A stretch of DNA of 64,000 nt from Symbiodinium natans (taxonomy: Eukaryota; Sar; Dinophyceae; Suessiales; Symbiodiniaceae). Shown here piece after piece: positions 9,146-18,862 of this stretch. The translations under genes and the position numbers were made by a program. The stretch lies in the NCBI GenBank assembly GCA_905221605.1, contig CAJNDS010002701.1, positions 732,501-796,500 of the forward strand. The letters run 5' to 3'. The notes under the pieces are model-generated. The model saw only the letters and a list, made by a program, of their open reading frames with translations. It had not been told where the DNA came from and did no database searches. The stretch's first letter is position 1. Every line of letters starts with the position of its first letter.

Positions 9146-9212
9146 CCCTAAACCCTAAACCCTAAACCCTATAAACCCTAAACCCTAAACCCTAAACCCT
9201 AAACCCTAACCC
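9146..9212 (+). repeat. CCCTAAA array
   Basis: Nine units with one CCCTATA variant. Confidence 0.95.
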
Positions 9213-9307
9213 CTTCAGGGCCTAGGTAGGCCAGACCCTGAAGCTGTTGGGATGACCAGGGAAGGGGAGAGGGACAGGATGGCAGCAAAGCAAAGAAGAG
9301 CTGCCGG

Positions 9308-9342
9308 GTTTATGGTTTAGGGTTTAGGGTTTAGGGTCTAGG
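9308..9342 (+). repeat. TTTAGGG array
   Basis: Five units. It is the last array before about 6.1 kb in which none was seen. Confidence 0.92.
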
Positions 9343-9504
9343 GCCGAGCCGTGTTTACCAACAACACGCTGACAGGTGCAGGCTTTCTTCGGGAAGCTCG
9401 CTTGCTGCACTTTGGCACCAAGCACAAGGATGCGCAAGGGGTCGATCTCAGTGCTCCCACTCCGCCTGAAGTAAGGCCTCCTTGGCTTCTCTCTGGCTAT
9501 CGCC

Positions 9505-11539
9505 TCAGGCAGCCTCATTCCCACGCAAGCAACTTTTGGGGCACCATGTGACAGAGCCTGCTTCGGCACAGCCACATGTCTCTGGGCAGAGAGCAGTCAG
9601 GGGGCGAAGTTTCACATCGCGCTGCCCGTGATGCGTCCAGGGATAGAAGTTGCAGAACCTCGGAACAGGGACAACACTACAGTTCCCCCGCAAACTTTGC
9701 CACAGCCTGGCTTCGTCACTGTCGCTCGCCCAATATCCCGTCCAGAAGCGCTGCCATGCCTGCTGGCGTTGCGCTTCGCCCATGAAGTCCTGGCACGGGG
9801 CCTCTTCCAAACTTTGCCTGAAGGACTCCACCCTACCTCTGCAGTGCTCGAGGCAACCGTAGTCAAATGTGATGCCGCTGTCTGCTGTGTTGCAGCCGCA
9901 GGTGTCCGGGCACAAAATACGCACCAATGGCATGGCGAGGTCGTCGCAGAAGGGCCTTGCTTGGGTGCAGTTGCTGGCGCCTGTCATCGCCCTCAAAGAT
10001 TGCCACGCCCAGCTGCTAAAGGCAGCAAACGTAGAAATTCCAGGCCCCCACACAGGCATTTCGCTCCCGGGATAGTACATGATGCCGTCCATCTCTTGAT
10101 CACGACAAGCGACAGGCATACCAGCGACTGAGTTCAGGGGTGATTTCACCCAGTCTGACAGTTGAGTTACCCCATCGTCGTTGCGCAGAATTATCGGGCT
10201 TTCATCATCCTCCTTGACCCTGCCCCAACTACCGCCCACTCGCACGAACGCGTCCACATCGTAGTTTGAAACCACATCATCCAACACCTCACGCATCCCG
10301 GGAATCGCGAAGCCTGCGTGCGGCTTGAATGGCTTCGTGTCAGCCACAGAAACGAGGCCGAGCTCCGGATGGATGCCGTACACGAAATCCTGGTTGCCGC
10401 CGCAGAGGATGTCTCTAGCCTGCTGGGCTTCCTTGGCATTGTGGACGACGTTGCGCCCGATGAACAGGGCGAGGAAAAGGGTCAGCATGAAGAGTTTCAG
10501 AATGCAGTAGACATCCACTCCTGCTTATTGAAGCTATTTTGGGGAGGAGCGCCATTAAGTCTTTCGCATATCCATCAAGACACACTACTGCAAAAACAGC
10601 TTTTAGAAAACAGGTGCAACTATAGGCTATGGGACAACGACGTGTGAAGCAGCTTCGTAAAGTACTCTGGAGACATGAATTAATTAAATGGAAATTTGCG
10701 CTCCTGCCCAAGTCTTTCGGTCGCCAAGTGGGAGCGCGCGAAACGAAGACATGAGCTTGATGGCGTGCTTGGGCGCCAGCACCTGCGGGAAACTCAGTCG
10801 GCAGTGCAAGGAAGAAGCTTTTGAACGAGTCTTGAAGTGTCAGCTGGTTGCTGTGACTGCTTTGTTTTTGCTGATTGTTTGTTCTCTGCACCTTGTAAAG
10901 GAGCTCGTCAATCTCCAGAATAAACAGCAGAGCGACGGCATTGAGCAAGATATCCTTGACGTCCGGGGTAACTGCGAGCCAACGCGCTCCGGCCACGCCC
11001 AGCATCACCGCGATACCCGTGCGTACCATTAGCATGACAGTCAGCATGCCGAGGCGGCCGCAGCTGATGCTCTGCAAGACCCGATCTTCCGGGCTGACTG
11101 TGTTAACCAGGGTCTCTCTGCAGGGCAGTCGCCAGATGGACCAGGCAAAGTCCCAGATGCTCTTCAACTCCGCAGTGATGCTGAAAATCCAGATGGTCAA
11201 AGCAATGCTGGACAATACAACCCCAACACCAAGGCCATCGGCACCTGGGAACAAGGGATGGAGGTACTTGTTCACCTCGTCCAGCAATTGGAACTGCCAC
11301 CACACGCGGTCAACCAGGCCCCCCTTGCACATCTTCGCAACTAGCGAAGACCCAGCCGCGGAGTCCAGGTAGTCGATGTTGTGCCCGTACAAAACACGCC
11401 AGTCCCGCAAGTCGCCCAGCTTGTACTTGTCATCCTTGTCCAGAAAGAAATTGAAAACAATCCAGATGGAAAGCAGCTGTAGGCTGGCACTGACCAGCAC
11501 GCCCAGGAGGATAATCAGTGTTCCCACTCGGCCGGTCAT
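9505..11539 (-). CDS. Multi-p membrane protein with CPxTCGC motifs
   Basis: Three exons on the minus strand join in one frame: 11539(or 11554)-10892, 10782-10704 and 10520-9505, about 580 codons. Both junctions preserve phase (...DELLYK|VLAPK... and ...KTWA|GVDVYC...). Exon 1 encodes helices near residues 9-34, 104-128 and 165-215; exon 3 opens with another (LFMLTLFLALFIG). A large, probably extracellular part then carries two Cys-rich blocks ending ILCPDTCGC and ALCPETCGC, resembling ShKT-type six-cysteine modules (inference). The frame stays open 5' of the first ATG up to 11634, reading ESSFWDALLLAGLD, so an upstream exon probably exists. Function unknown; a receptor- or channel-like surface protein is a guess. 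Confidence 0.85.
10521..10703 (-). other. Intron 2 (GA-AG) of the membrane-protein gene
   Basis: 183 nt with donor GGCAG|GAGCGC and acceptor AAGCAG|GAGTGG. The motif GCAGGAG stands at both ends, so the exact cut within it is ambiguous. A GA donor and flanking direct repeats are known features of dinoflagellate introns. Confidence 0.75.
10783..10891 (-). other. Intron 1 (GT-AG) of the membrane-protein gene
   Basis: 109 nt with donor AAG|GTGCAG and acceptor CGCAG|GTGCTG. AGGTGC is present at both ends. Removing it restores the conserved-looking frame DELLYKVLAPKHA. Confidence 0.8.
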
Positions 11540-11879
11540 GTCCAGACCCGCCAAAAGCAGGGCATCCCAGAAGGAGGATTCCTTGGGGGCTGAATACCCT
11601 AGCCCAAAAAGGTTAACCTTATATATATATGGTCACCCCCCCCCCCCCATGATCTAGGTTTTGCTTTGTCCCTATAAAAACCCTCGTAAATACCGATTAA
11701 AATGACATGCTGGCTATGCTAGGCGATGTCCTGTTTTTGCACGTCTAGTCCTATGCGAGAAAACCTGTAAATAGTGAAAAACGCGTGTGTTTAGCACTAC
11801 TTCCACATCACCACATAAAAAAACACCCCAAAAACACAGGAAAATGCAATTTGGTAAACATGTCTATGAATTATTTGCA

Positions 11880-12480
11880 TAGGACAGGCTTATAAACACA
11901 GAATTGTATGCAAAAAACACTTCTTTTTTGCAGAATTTGCAAATTTTGACACAAATCCAAAAATCCAAAAACCCAAAAACTCAAAACCATGGAGCCGGGA
12001 GGCCGCCTTTTTTGGATTTTTTGGTTTTCTCCAGGTTTTTTTGGTTTTTTTTTGAAAAATCCAAAAAAAACCATGGTTTTTTTTGGATTTTACTTGCTCC
12101 TGGCCTCAAAAACCTAAAAAACACATGTTTTTTTTGGATTTTGAGTGAAAATCCAAAAAACCCTCGTGTTTTTTTTGGATTTCAGGTGCTCCTGGTCTCA
12201 GAAACTAAAAAAACACATGGTTTTTTTTGGATTTTCACTCAAAATCCAAAAAAACCATGTGTTTTTAGGTTTTTGAGGCCAGGAGCAAGTAAATTCCAAA
12301 AAAACCGATGTTTTTTTTTGGATTTTTCTAAAAAAACCCAAAAAAAACCTCGAGAAAACCAAAAAACCCAAAAAAGGCGGCCTCCCGGCTCCATGGTTTT
12401 GAGTTTTTGGGTTTTTGGATTTTTTTTTTAAAGCAAATTTTGCAAAAAAATGCTTTTCTTGTATAAAGATTGTGTATTGT
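11880..12480 (+). repeat. ~600-bp imperfect palindrome
   Basis: The left part, including CATGGAGCCGGGAGGCCGCC at about 11988, is matched by its reverse complement near 12373-12392. Inner pairs such as TTGCTCCTGGCCTCAAAAAC and its complement continue towards a centre near 12187. It is built of A- and T-runs with TTTTTTGGATTTT units. A transcript would fold into a long hairpin. The 175-codon plus-strand frame across it is low-complexity. Confidence 0.9.
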
Positions 12481-12589
12481 TATACGTTGTTTCTGCTAAT
12501 GTGACTGCCTTGCACACACACACACACAGAGAAAAGCACACAAACACACCCACCATTCGTTTTTTTTTCAATTCAGCCTATTCGGTATG

Positions 12590-14400
12590 CAGGGCGTGGC
12601 GTTAACATGTAAAGTTCCATTAGATTTAATTACGAATGAGGCTTAGAAGAGGATGTCTTGGGATGTGGCGTCTTAATATGAAAAGTAATAAAAAAAGAAA
12701 TAGAGAGGGTTTCTTAGGGTGTGGTTCTTTTGAGGACGTGGACCTGCAATTCTAAAATCTAATTGGACTTAAAAAAGAGTGGGGCTTCGAAGAGGATGTC
12801 TTGGGGTGTGGCCTCTTAATTTAAACGTCTATTTAAGTGGAATCACAAAGGAAGTCCAGTTGAGGATTTCTTAGGGTGTGGTGTTTTAGTGCAAACCTCA
12901 AATTACATTTCATTACGAAGCGGGGCCAGAGGAGACTTTCACAGGGTGCGATCGGTAAAATAAAATTCCAAAGAGGTAGTAACGAATGAGGCTTAGAAGG
13001 GCGTGGCCTCTTAATTGTTTTACTTGGTTTGGTTTTACGAACGAAGCTGTGGCTTTACCATACACAGGTCTTAGGGTGTGGCCTTTTAAATTCTGTCCAA
13101 AGGGGTGTGGCCTCTAAACTTAAAATTCTATTTAAGTGGAATTCCAAACGAGTCCAGATGAGGATTTCTTAGGGTGTGGCGTTTTAATACAAACCTCAAA
13201 TAACATTGTAGTATGAAGCGAGGCCAGGGGAGAATTTCATAGGGTGTGGTCTGCAAAATAGAATTCCAAATAGGTATTAACCAATGAAGCTTAGAAGAGG
13301 ATGTCTTGTGGCGGGGCCTCTTAATTTGTTTGTTTGACTTGGGTTTAATTTACTAACGAAGCTATGGCTTTATCATATACAAGACATTTCACTAATAGGC
13401 ACCAGAAGAGGATTTCATAGGGTCTAGCGGTTAAATATGGAATTGTAAGTACATTCAAATACGAATGGGGGCTCATGATATAAATTTCTGTCCAAGAGTT
13501 ACATACGAACCTAGCCTAGGTCAGAACTTCTTAGGGTGTGGGCTTCTTACCTAGAATTATAAACTTCTTACGAGATTCTGTTACGAACAGGCCCCAGAAT
13601 GGTGTGGCTTTTTTTAATACAAGCATCTTGGCAAATCGAAAATAAGTCTAATTACAAACGAAGGTCTAATGAGGATTTCTTGGCGTGTGGCTTTGTAATA
13701 CAGAATTCTAATTAATCTTCATTACAAATAGGGGCCAGAAAGGGATTTCATAGGGTATGGTCTGCAATATAGAATTCTAACTCGGTTTCATTGCGAGGAG
13801 GATGTCCTGGGGTTGGCCTCTGAATATACACTTGCTTTACTTGGGTTCAATTACGAACGAAGCCCAGAAGAGGATTTCTTAGGGTGTGGGCTTACAATAT
13901 GAAATCAAATTGCGTTTCATTACGAATGGGGCCAGCGAAAGATTTCACAGGGTGTGGGAAAAACAAAAATGTTCTAAATAGGTATTAATCAATGAGGCTT
14001 AGAAGAGGATGTCTTGGGGCTGGGCCTCTTAATATGTTTTTTTACTTGGGTTAATTACGAACGAAGCTGTGGCTTTATCAGACACAAGTCTACTGAAATT
14101 TCATTAAGAGGGCCCAGAAGAGGATTTCATAGGGTGTGGCCTTTAAGTATAGAATTCTTTTCGTAGGGTGTGGGCTTCTTATGTAGAAGCATTTTCTCAA
14201 TAAAATAGGAAGGAAGCCCAGATGAGGATTTCTGAGGCTGTAACCTCTGCATATAAAGCTCTTGTGAGATTTTGTTACGGACAGGCAGGCCCCAGAAGAG
14301 GATTTCATAGGGTGCGGCTTTTAATTGGCAAATTTAGATTTCTTAAAAAAATTTACTACGAATGAGGCCAGTGGCCTTTTAATTTTCATTCCGACTTAGG
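12590..14400 (+). repeat. Higher-order satellite, ~75-bp monomer
   Basis: Diverged monomers of roughly 70-80 bp around GAAGAGGATTTCTTAGGGTG, TGGCCTCTTAAT and ATTACGAACGAAGC repeat throughout. Marker phrases recur about every 300-350 bp or a multiple: CAATGAGGCTTAGAAG-type at about 12982, 13283 and 13989; AACGAAGC(T)(G/A)TGGCTTTA at about 13029, 13358 and 14058. So roughly four-monomer higher-order units are present. No open frame persists. Confidence 0.85.
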
Positions 14401-14464
14401 TTTAAATCTCGCTTCGATGGGCCCGAAAGGCCTTTCGACCTAGATCATGGGGGGGGGGGGTGAG

Positions 14465-14465
14465 C

Positions 14466-14497
<32 letters not shown>

Positions 14498-14502
14498 GTT
14501 TG
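14465..14502 (+). repeat. TA dinucleotide repeat at the right element end
   Basis: TA-rich run against the right terminal repeat. A matching TA run lies outside the left terminal repeat at 11619-11630. Confidence 0.9.
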
Positions 14503-14520
14503 TATGTATAGTAGGATTTC

Positions 14521-14668
14521 CATACAACCAGAAAGGTTTAAAGGTTGCCAATCCAGTCCCGAATTCCAAGGAGTGGTGGCTCTGCGTGGTACTCAGGGTG
14601 CTCGAAGACTTCCCTTCGCTCGTCTCAACGGACTCAGAGACGCTGCTGGTCTGCTCAGCCGGGTCCTC
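14521..14668 (-). CDS. Possible upstream exon of the 9.5-kb gene
   Basis: About 49 minus-strand codons read EDPAEQTSSVSESVETSEG and later SLEFGTGLATFKPFWLYG. A Ser/Thr-rich acidic tail leading to a hydrophobic segment would suit the cytoplasmic N-terminus of the membrane protein whose first known exon begins across the 2.8-kb element. The splice sites are not defined, and the link is inference. Confidence 0.35.
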
Positions 14669-14860
14669 TTAAGGTAGATGCATTGGCCCCTTATAATGGG
14701 CCCGGAAATGGGGGCCCCCTGATTTTTTTTATCTATTTAAACCAATAAATACATACATTTGTATATAGATATATATGCCCCTATCCTCTAAACCCCAAGG
14801 GCCCATACTTCAGAACCCTGTCAAGAAGGTGGGGCACCGCATGAAGTACGAAAACTACCC

Positions 14861-15278
14861 TTAGAGCTCCTCTTGAACGTTGGCCCTAGCCAGAAGGCCC
14901 TGAAGGCCCTCGAGCCGGTATTTAAACCTCAGCAGCTCCGAGCGAAGCTGCGCGTTCTCTGCCTCCACCTTCGCTTCCAAGCATCCGAGGCGCTGTAGAA
15001 TCTCTGCAGGGCTACCGTCCATTGGACCAAAAACGCTCGCAACTAAAGGTCTGAGCCAAGCCTCCGCACTTTACAGGAGCCCGTGAACCGCTTCAACACA
15101 CGTTGATATTGGGCCACATCCCGATGCTGCAACTCCTCCCTCCATTTAAGACGAGGAGTAGCAGGTCTGCGGGGCTTCAACCCAAAACAAGGCTACCCCG
15201 ACCACACGGCCCAAAGGTCCAGGATACTCCAGCCCCTGATCCCTCTTTCCCAAAAAGCGCCCTAGAACATCCCAACGC
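14861..15278 (-). pseudogene. Frameshifted coding remnant, coiled-coil end
   Basis: Three minus-strand blocks in shifting frames follow each other: GRFLGKRDQGLEYPGPLGRV; then PRLKWREELQHRDVAQYQ and RVLKRFTGSCKVRRLG; then ILQRLGCLEAKVEAENAQL ending LARANVQEEL and a stop at 14861. The last block is a coiled coil. The compact order and lack of plausible introns suggest a decayed gene or element-encoded protein rather than live exons. No family identified. Confidence 0.6.
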
Positions 15279-15433
15279 TTAAGCTATAAACCCTGTAAAC
15301 CCTATGAAGCCTGCAAACCCTCTAACAGTTGCGGTCCAAGAAGCAGGAACAGGAACAGCAGCGGCAATGAGGGTAGGCCCTGGGTGAGCAGGGCCAGGCG
15401 ACGGCTCTCCTCCCCCAGCACCTGGGGGCTCAG

Positions 15434-15467
15434 GAGTTTAGGGTTTAGGGTTTGTGGTTTGGGGTTT
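15434..15467 (+). repeat. TTTAGGG array, degenerate
   Basis: Four to five units. It is the first array after the array-free stretch. 15468-15880 has an open plus-strand frame (15454-15735) without support. Confidence 0.85.
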
Positions 15468-15891
15468 CGATGCTTCATGTCGCACGCAGCTGGCTGGTCT
15501 GAGGGGTATGATTGCTGTTGAGAGATTTCAGGGTTTACAGTGTGTCGGTATTTGGTGGGACAGTCATTTCGTGTGCATCGGGCATGTCGTTCAGGTGGAC
15601 CATGTATCCCAAACTCTCAAACTCGTCTTCATGGCTGTGTCTTTAAACAGGAGACCCTCCCAAACAGCAAGACAGGATGGTTGCCAACCCTCGTGCATCT
15701 CAATCTGTCCTTGTGCAGGGTTGAGTCTGATGTAGTTTGAGGAAATTTTGAGGAGTTGAGTTAAGGTTTGTTGCTTAGGAATCCAGGTTCAGGCGTACCT
15801 TGGGCATACGTCCTTGCAGCCGAAATCCAAAGACAGGCCGGAAAGTCCCGAAACCCTACACCATCCAACCCTAAGCCCGAAACCCTCCAAC

Positions 15892-15998
15892 TCGGGAACT
15901 TCCCCCTTAGACTAACAGTCCTTCATAGGGATTATGATAGGGGTACGCTAATCCCGAGTAAGCACTGTTAAATCTCAAAACAAGGATAAACATCCCAA
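15892..15998 (+). mobile_element. MITE family 1, complete copy with 8-bp TSD
   Basis: 107 bp from TCGGGAACTTCCCCCTTA to AAACATCCCAA, with the internal AACAGTCCTTCATAGGGAT and GTACGCTAATCCC motifs. It is flanked by CCTCCAAC (15884-15891) and CCTCCAAA (15999-16006), a 7-of-8 match, taken as the target duplication. Confidence 0.85.
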
Positions 15999-16016
15999 CC
16001 TCCAAAGAACCCTGAG

Positions 16017-16106
16017 TCGATCTTGAAGCTTGCCATGAGTTATAAGCTTTGCCGCGATGGTCGCGCAGCCCGTGAGGAAGCACGCGAAGCCGACCACAGC
16101 CAGTGT
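16017..16106 (-). CDS. Candidate exon with transmembrane helix
   Basis: Begins after acceptor CCGTTGCTGACAG. The frame reads TLAVVGFACFLTGCATIAAK and then LITHGKLQDRLRVLWRLG. The first 16 or so residues form a likely membrane helix. The donor is not fixed. Confidence 0.5.
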
Positions 16107-16446
16107 CTGTCAGCAACGGAGAGCTTCAGCCGCATGGCTCGGGCTTGGAGTCGTTCAGGAATCAGGGTTTAAGCTTAGTAGCCCAGTAGACATACTGCAA
16201 TGCCACCAGGCTCCAAGTAAGGGTCAAGGTACCCTGGCAATGTCTTCTCCATGACCGAAGCCCAAGCGATCAGAGCAAGTGCTTGCGAACCTCCACAGGC
16301 CGCTAGCCGGAAAACAACAAGGCCAAAGGACTAGCTCCAGGCAAACCCTCTCTCCGGTACTCCCCATCTGAAGTCCAGTTGAGCATTCGATGGCATCAAG
16401 TGACAATGCCAACCAAGAATGAAACAGCATGTTCGTGGATTCTTGA

Positions 16447-16608
16447 TGTTTAGGTTCAGGGTTTGGGTAGGGTTTAGGGTTTAGGGTTTAGGGTTTAGGG
16501 TTTAGGGTTTAGGGTTTAGGGTTTAGGGTTTAGGGTTTAGGGTTTAGGGTTTAGGGTTTAGGGTTTAGGGTTTAGGGTTTAGGGTTTAGGGTTTAGGATC
16601 CAGGGTAG
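16447..16608 (+). repeat. Long TTTAGGG array
   Basis: More than 20 nearly perfect units, one of the longest arrays here. Confidence 0.98.
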
Positions 16609-16609
16609 G

Positions 16610-16704
16610 GCTTCGAACATATGGGTTCCAATCCAAGATGCATGCAGCAGCAGGAAGCTGTTGGCCAACTCCCGGGCCACACACTTCAGTAACGCCTGCG
16701 GGTT
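16610..16704 (-). CDS. Candidate exon, unknown protein
   Basis: After acceptor CCCCGCAG the frame reads NPQALLKCVARELANSFLLL and then HASWIGTHMFEAL. It runs up to the long array at 16447-16608. Confidence 0.45.
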
Positions 16705-16964
16705 CTGCGGGGGATTAGGGGCTTAGGGTGCTTCTTCGCCACCCGCCAAGCCAAAGCACTGCAGGGGTGTAGGGTTTTGGGTTAAGAGTTAAGAGTTACA
16801 GAATTTATGGCTTCATAGGGTTTAGGGCTTAGGCGCCTTGAGGGCTGAAGGTGCAGGGTTTTGGGGTGAAACTTGGGTTCTGTCGAGAAGCCAGATATTA
16901 CAGGGCTTGCGCTTACCACATGTGTGCCCTAAACCCTAAACCAAAAACCCAAAACCCTAAACTA

Positions 16965-17085
16965 CTTGCTTCAACCAGCCTGGGCCACAATTTCCTAGAA
17001 AGCCTGTAACCACCGACTCCCACATCCTCGAGCCAGCTCCTCCGCAATGCAGCCGGCACCCAACCTTCATTTAAAGCAGCCAACC
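16965..17085 (-). CDS. Candidate exon, unknown protein
   Basis: Minus-strand frame reads ALNEGWVPAALRRSWLEDV and then GVGGYRLSRKLWPRLVEAS. It lies between CCCTAAA (16926-16963) and TTTAGGG (17094-17118) arrays. Sites not fixed. Confidence 0.45.
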
Positions 17086-17139
17086 CAATACCCTTTAGGG
17101 TTTAGGGTTTAGGGTTTTCCCTAAACCCCAATAAGCTTC

Positions 17140-17252
17140 TCTTCAAAGCCAACCTCGACCCCCACGAAGCCCGGATCGGCCTGCATGCCATTCCAATTCT
17201 GTACGCCGGCTTCGAAGTCCTGGTTGTTGGCAATGTCCTTGGACGGCGGTTT
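17140..17252 (-). CDS. Candidate exon, strand uncertain
   Basis: The minus strand reads IANNQDFEAGVQNWNGMQAD and then PGFVGVEVGFEEKL. The plus strand is equally open (NLDPHEARIGLHAIPILYAG). Minus is preferred only for consistency with the neighbours. Confidence 0.35.
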
Positions 17253-18400
17253 AGGGTTTAGGGTTTAGGGACGGTATCACCGGCACATGGTGCTTCTGGC
17301 GTACTCATGGCATTGCATGGCGGGGCTTCGGGAACGCTCGTTGTGGCAGATATGAGTTGATTTATGATTGCTCCGAATCAAGTGAGCCCAAATACCCTAC
17401 ATGAACCTTATGATTGCTTTTCTTGTGTGTGCCTTTTGTTGGCTCATGGCAGCACGACTCGATTTCTTAGGGAACCATGGGACAAGGCTTTTTCGGATGC
17501 CCCGCAAGGGTGGCGGCGGGGGGGGGGGGAGGAAAGGCACAGCATGTCTGTGCAGGCCTTGTTGGGTAATCGGGCATGCGCGAGTTGTTGAGCGCTCGAT
17601 ACTGAATGACATGTTCGGACTACTTGCGGCTATGAGCCCAGCGCTTCCTCTCGTTGTCACCCTGGATGTAACACGTGGTGGAGAGGGTTCTGCATTCTCC
17701 GCATGTGTGCCAACCGTGCCGGGATGGAACGCAGAAAATTTAGGACGTGTTGGAGGAAGGATAGCACAACATGGGACACGTGTAAAAACCGAGCACTTTT
17801 CGCTCAACCCGAGTGGGTACCGTAACTGACATAACTAAGAACAAACGGCTGCAACAGCGAATTGGCGTCTACGTGAACCATCGCTAGCCTTGCTCGGCGT
17901 CGGTGACACTTAGTAGGTCCTACCGTCGAGGATTTTGCTCAAGTTCGTGCCATTCTTCTTTTAACTTCTCGGCCAAGACGTCCCCTTTTCACAAGGGACT
18001 CGACTGCTGCCCTTTCTGCCCAGCCCACACCACAGTGCCTATGACTGCAGGGCGAGAGCCAAGACGTCCCCTAAACTCCAAAATGTCTCTCGCTCGTTCT
18101 CTCGCTCTCTCGCTCTCTTGCCTCCCAAGCCAAGAGTCGCAGCACCAGCAGTCGAGACTCTTGTGCAGGCCGATCATCACATGAGACTGCCTCATAGACA
18201 TTTCGGCGCCGCTGAGGGGTCTAGGGGGATTTCGGACGCGGGATTCTGCTGTGACAGGATTCCGTGCGAAGGGCACCTGAAGTTGAGAAAAAGCTGATAG
18301 GCCAGAAGAAAAAAAACTGACTCCTCGCATCGTCTTTCGATGCAAATCAGCCCTACACCCCCCCCGAAACATTTCAAAAACCTTGAACATCTCATGCCGT

Positions 18401-18526
18401 CTCAGATCTCCTCCATGTGTGCCCGAGGCGCATGTAGCCTGTGAGGGTCACCACGCCGCCGGACACACAGAGGCTCAGGGCCGATAAGGCGGCGACTGCG
18501 TAGGACAGTGCTTGCGTCAAGGAGTC
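18401..18526 (-). CDS. Transmembrane exon of a multi-exon gene
   Basis: Starts after GCGACACAG, phase 0, and reads DSLTQALSYAVAALSALSLC and then VSGGVVTLTGYMRLGHTWRR, with a clear membrane helix. It joins in frame to the exon at 18718-18819, whose 3' border GAG|GAC matches this acceptor's AG|GAC, the direct-repeat pattern seen in the 9.5-kb gene. The 3' limit is uncertain. Transporter-like, but the family is not recognised. Confidence 0.6.
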
Positions 18527-18556
18527 CTGTGTCGCAGACAGTCTGGTCTTCGAGGG

Positions 18557-18610
18557 CGTTTAGGGTTTAGAGTTTATAGGGTTTAGGGTCTATAGGGTTT
18601 ATGGTTTAGA
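18557..18610 (+). repeat. Degenerate TTTAGGG/TTTATAGGG array in an intron
   Basis: Units TTTAGAG, TTTATAGGG and CTATAGGG lie between two minus-strand exons that join in phase, so the array is intronic if the gene model is right. Confidence 0.85.
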
Positions 18611-18717
18611 AGAGTGGTCAAATTGCAGCCCCCACCCTTAAACCCCAAAGCCTAAACCATAAACACTCCTAACATAAGCCCCTGTAAGCCAGAGAACTGA
18701 AGGGAAAGTTGGGTGTC

Positions 18718-18819
18718 CTCAGCCATGAGGTCCCTGCTCAGGAGCCATGCTTCGAATCCCTGCGTGGCCGAGAAGACCACGACGAGCACCAGCCAACCAG
18801 CAAGGAACTTGCGCCACTC
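18718..18819 (-). CDS. Transmembrane exon, 34 codons, phase 0
   Basis: Reads EWRKFLAGWLVLVVVFSATQ and then GFEAWLLSRDLMAE, with one membrane helix. The acceptor is the end of the adjacent telomere-like array (CTAAACCCCAG|GAG). The donor is probably GAG|GAC, a GA type. 102 nt keeps phase 0 on both sides. It continues into 18401-18526. Confidence 0.65.
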
Positions 18820-18820
18820 C

Positions 18821-18862
18821 TGGGGTTTAGGGTTTAGGGTTTAGGGTTTAGGGTTTAGGGTC
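18821..18862 (+). repeat. TTTAGGG array forming a 3' splice site
   Basis: Five to six units. Read on the minus strand, the final CCCTAAACCCCAG is the acceptor of the exon at 18718-18819. Confidence 0.92.

Larger units (their letters stand above)
11631..14465 (+). mobile_element. 2.8-kb element: C-rich TIRs, palindrome, satellite
   Basis: The ends are inverted copies of one ~28-bp sequence: left 11631-11660 (GGTCACC, C-run, ATGATCTAGG), right 14438-14465 (CCTAGATCATGG, G-run, TGAGC). Both ends sit inside TA dinucleotide runs, as expected if the element entered a TA repeat. Inside are a ~600-bp palindrome (11880-12480) and a higher-order satellite (about 12590-14400). No transposase-like frame was found. 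It stands directly 5' of the membrane-protein gene and no telomere-like array occurs in it. The class is unassigned; a large non-autonomous fold-back or TIR element is the simplest reading. Confidence 0.75.

Noticed and set aside
11904-12431. 175-codon plus-strand open frame in the palindrome
   Set aside because: Composed of repeated PKKP/KNPK and FFW-type low-complexity from A and T runs in an inverted repeat.
17989-18390. 133-codon minus-strand frame with RARERARD run
   Set aside because: The charged run comes from a CT-rich simple repeat (18080-18120); the rest lacks support and does not extend the adjacent transmembrane exon in phase.
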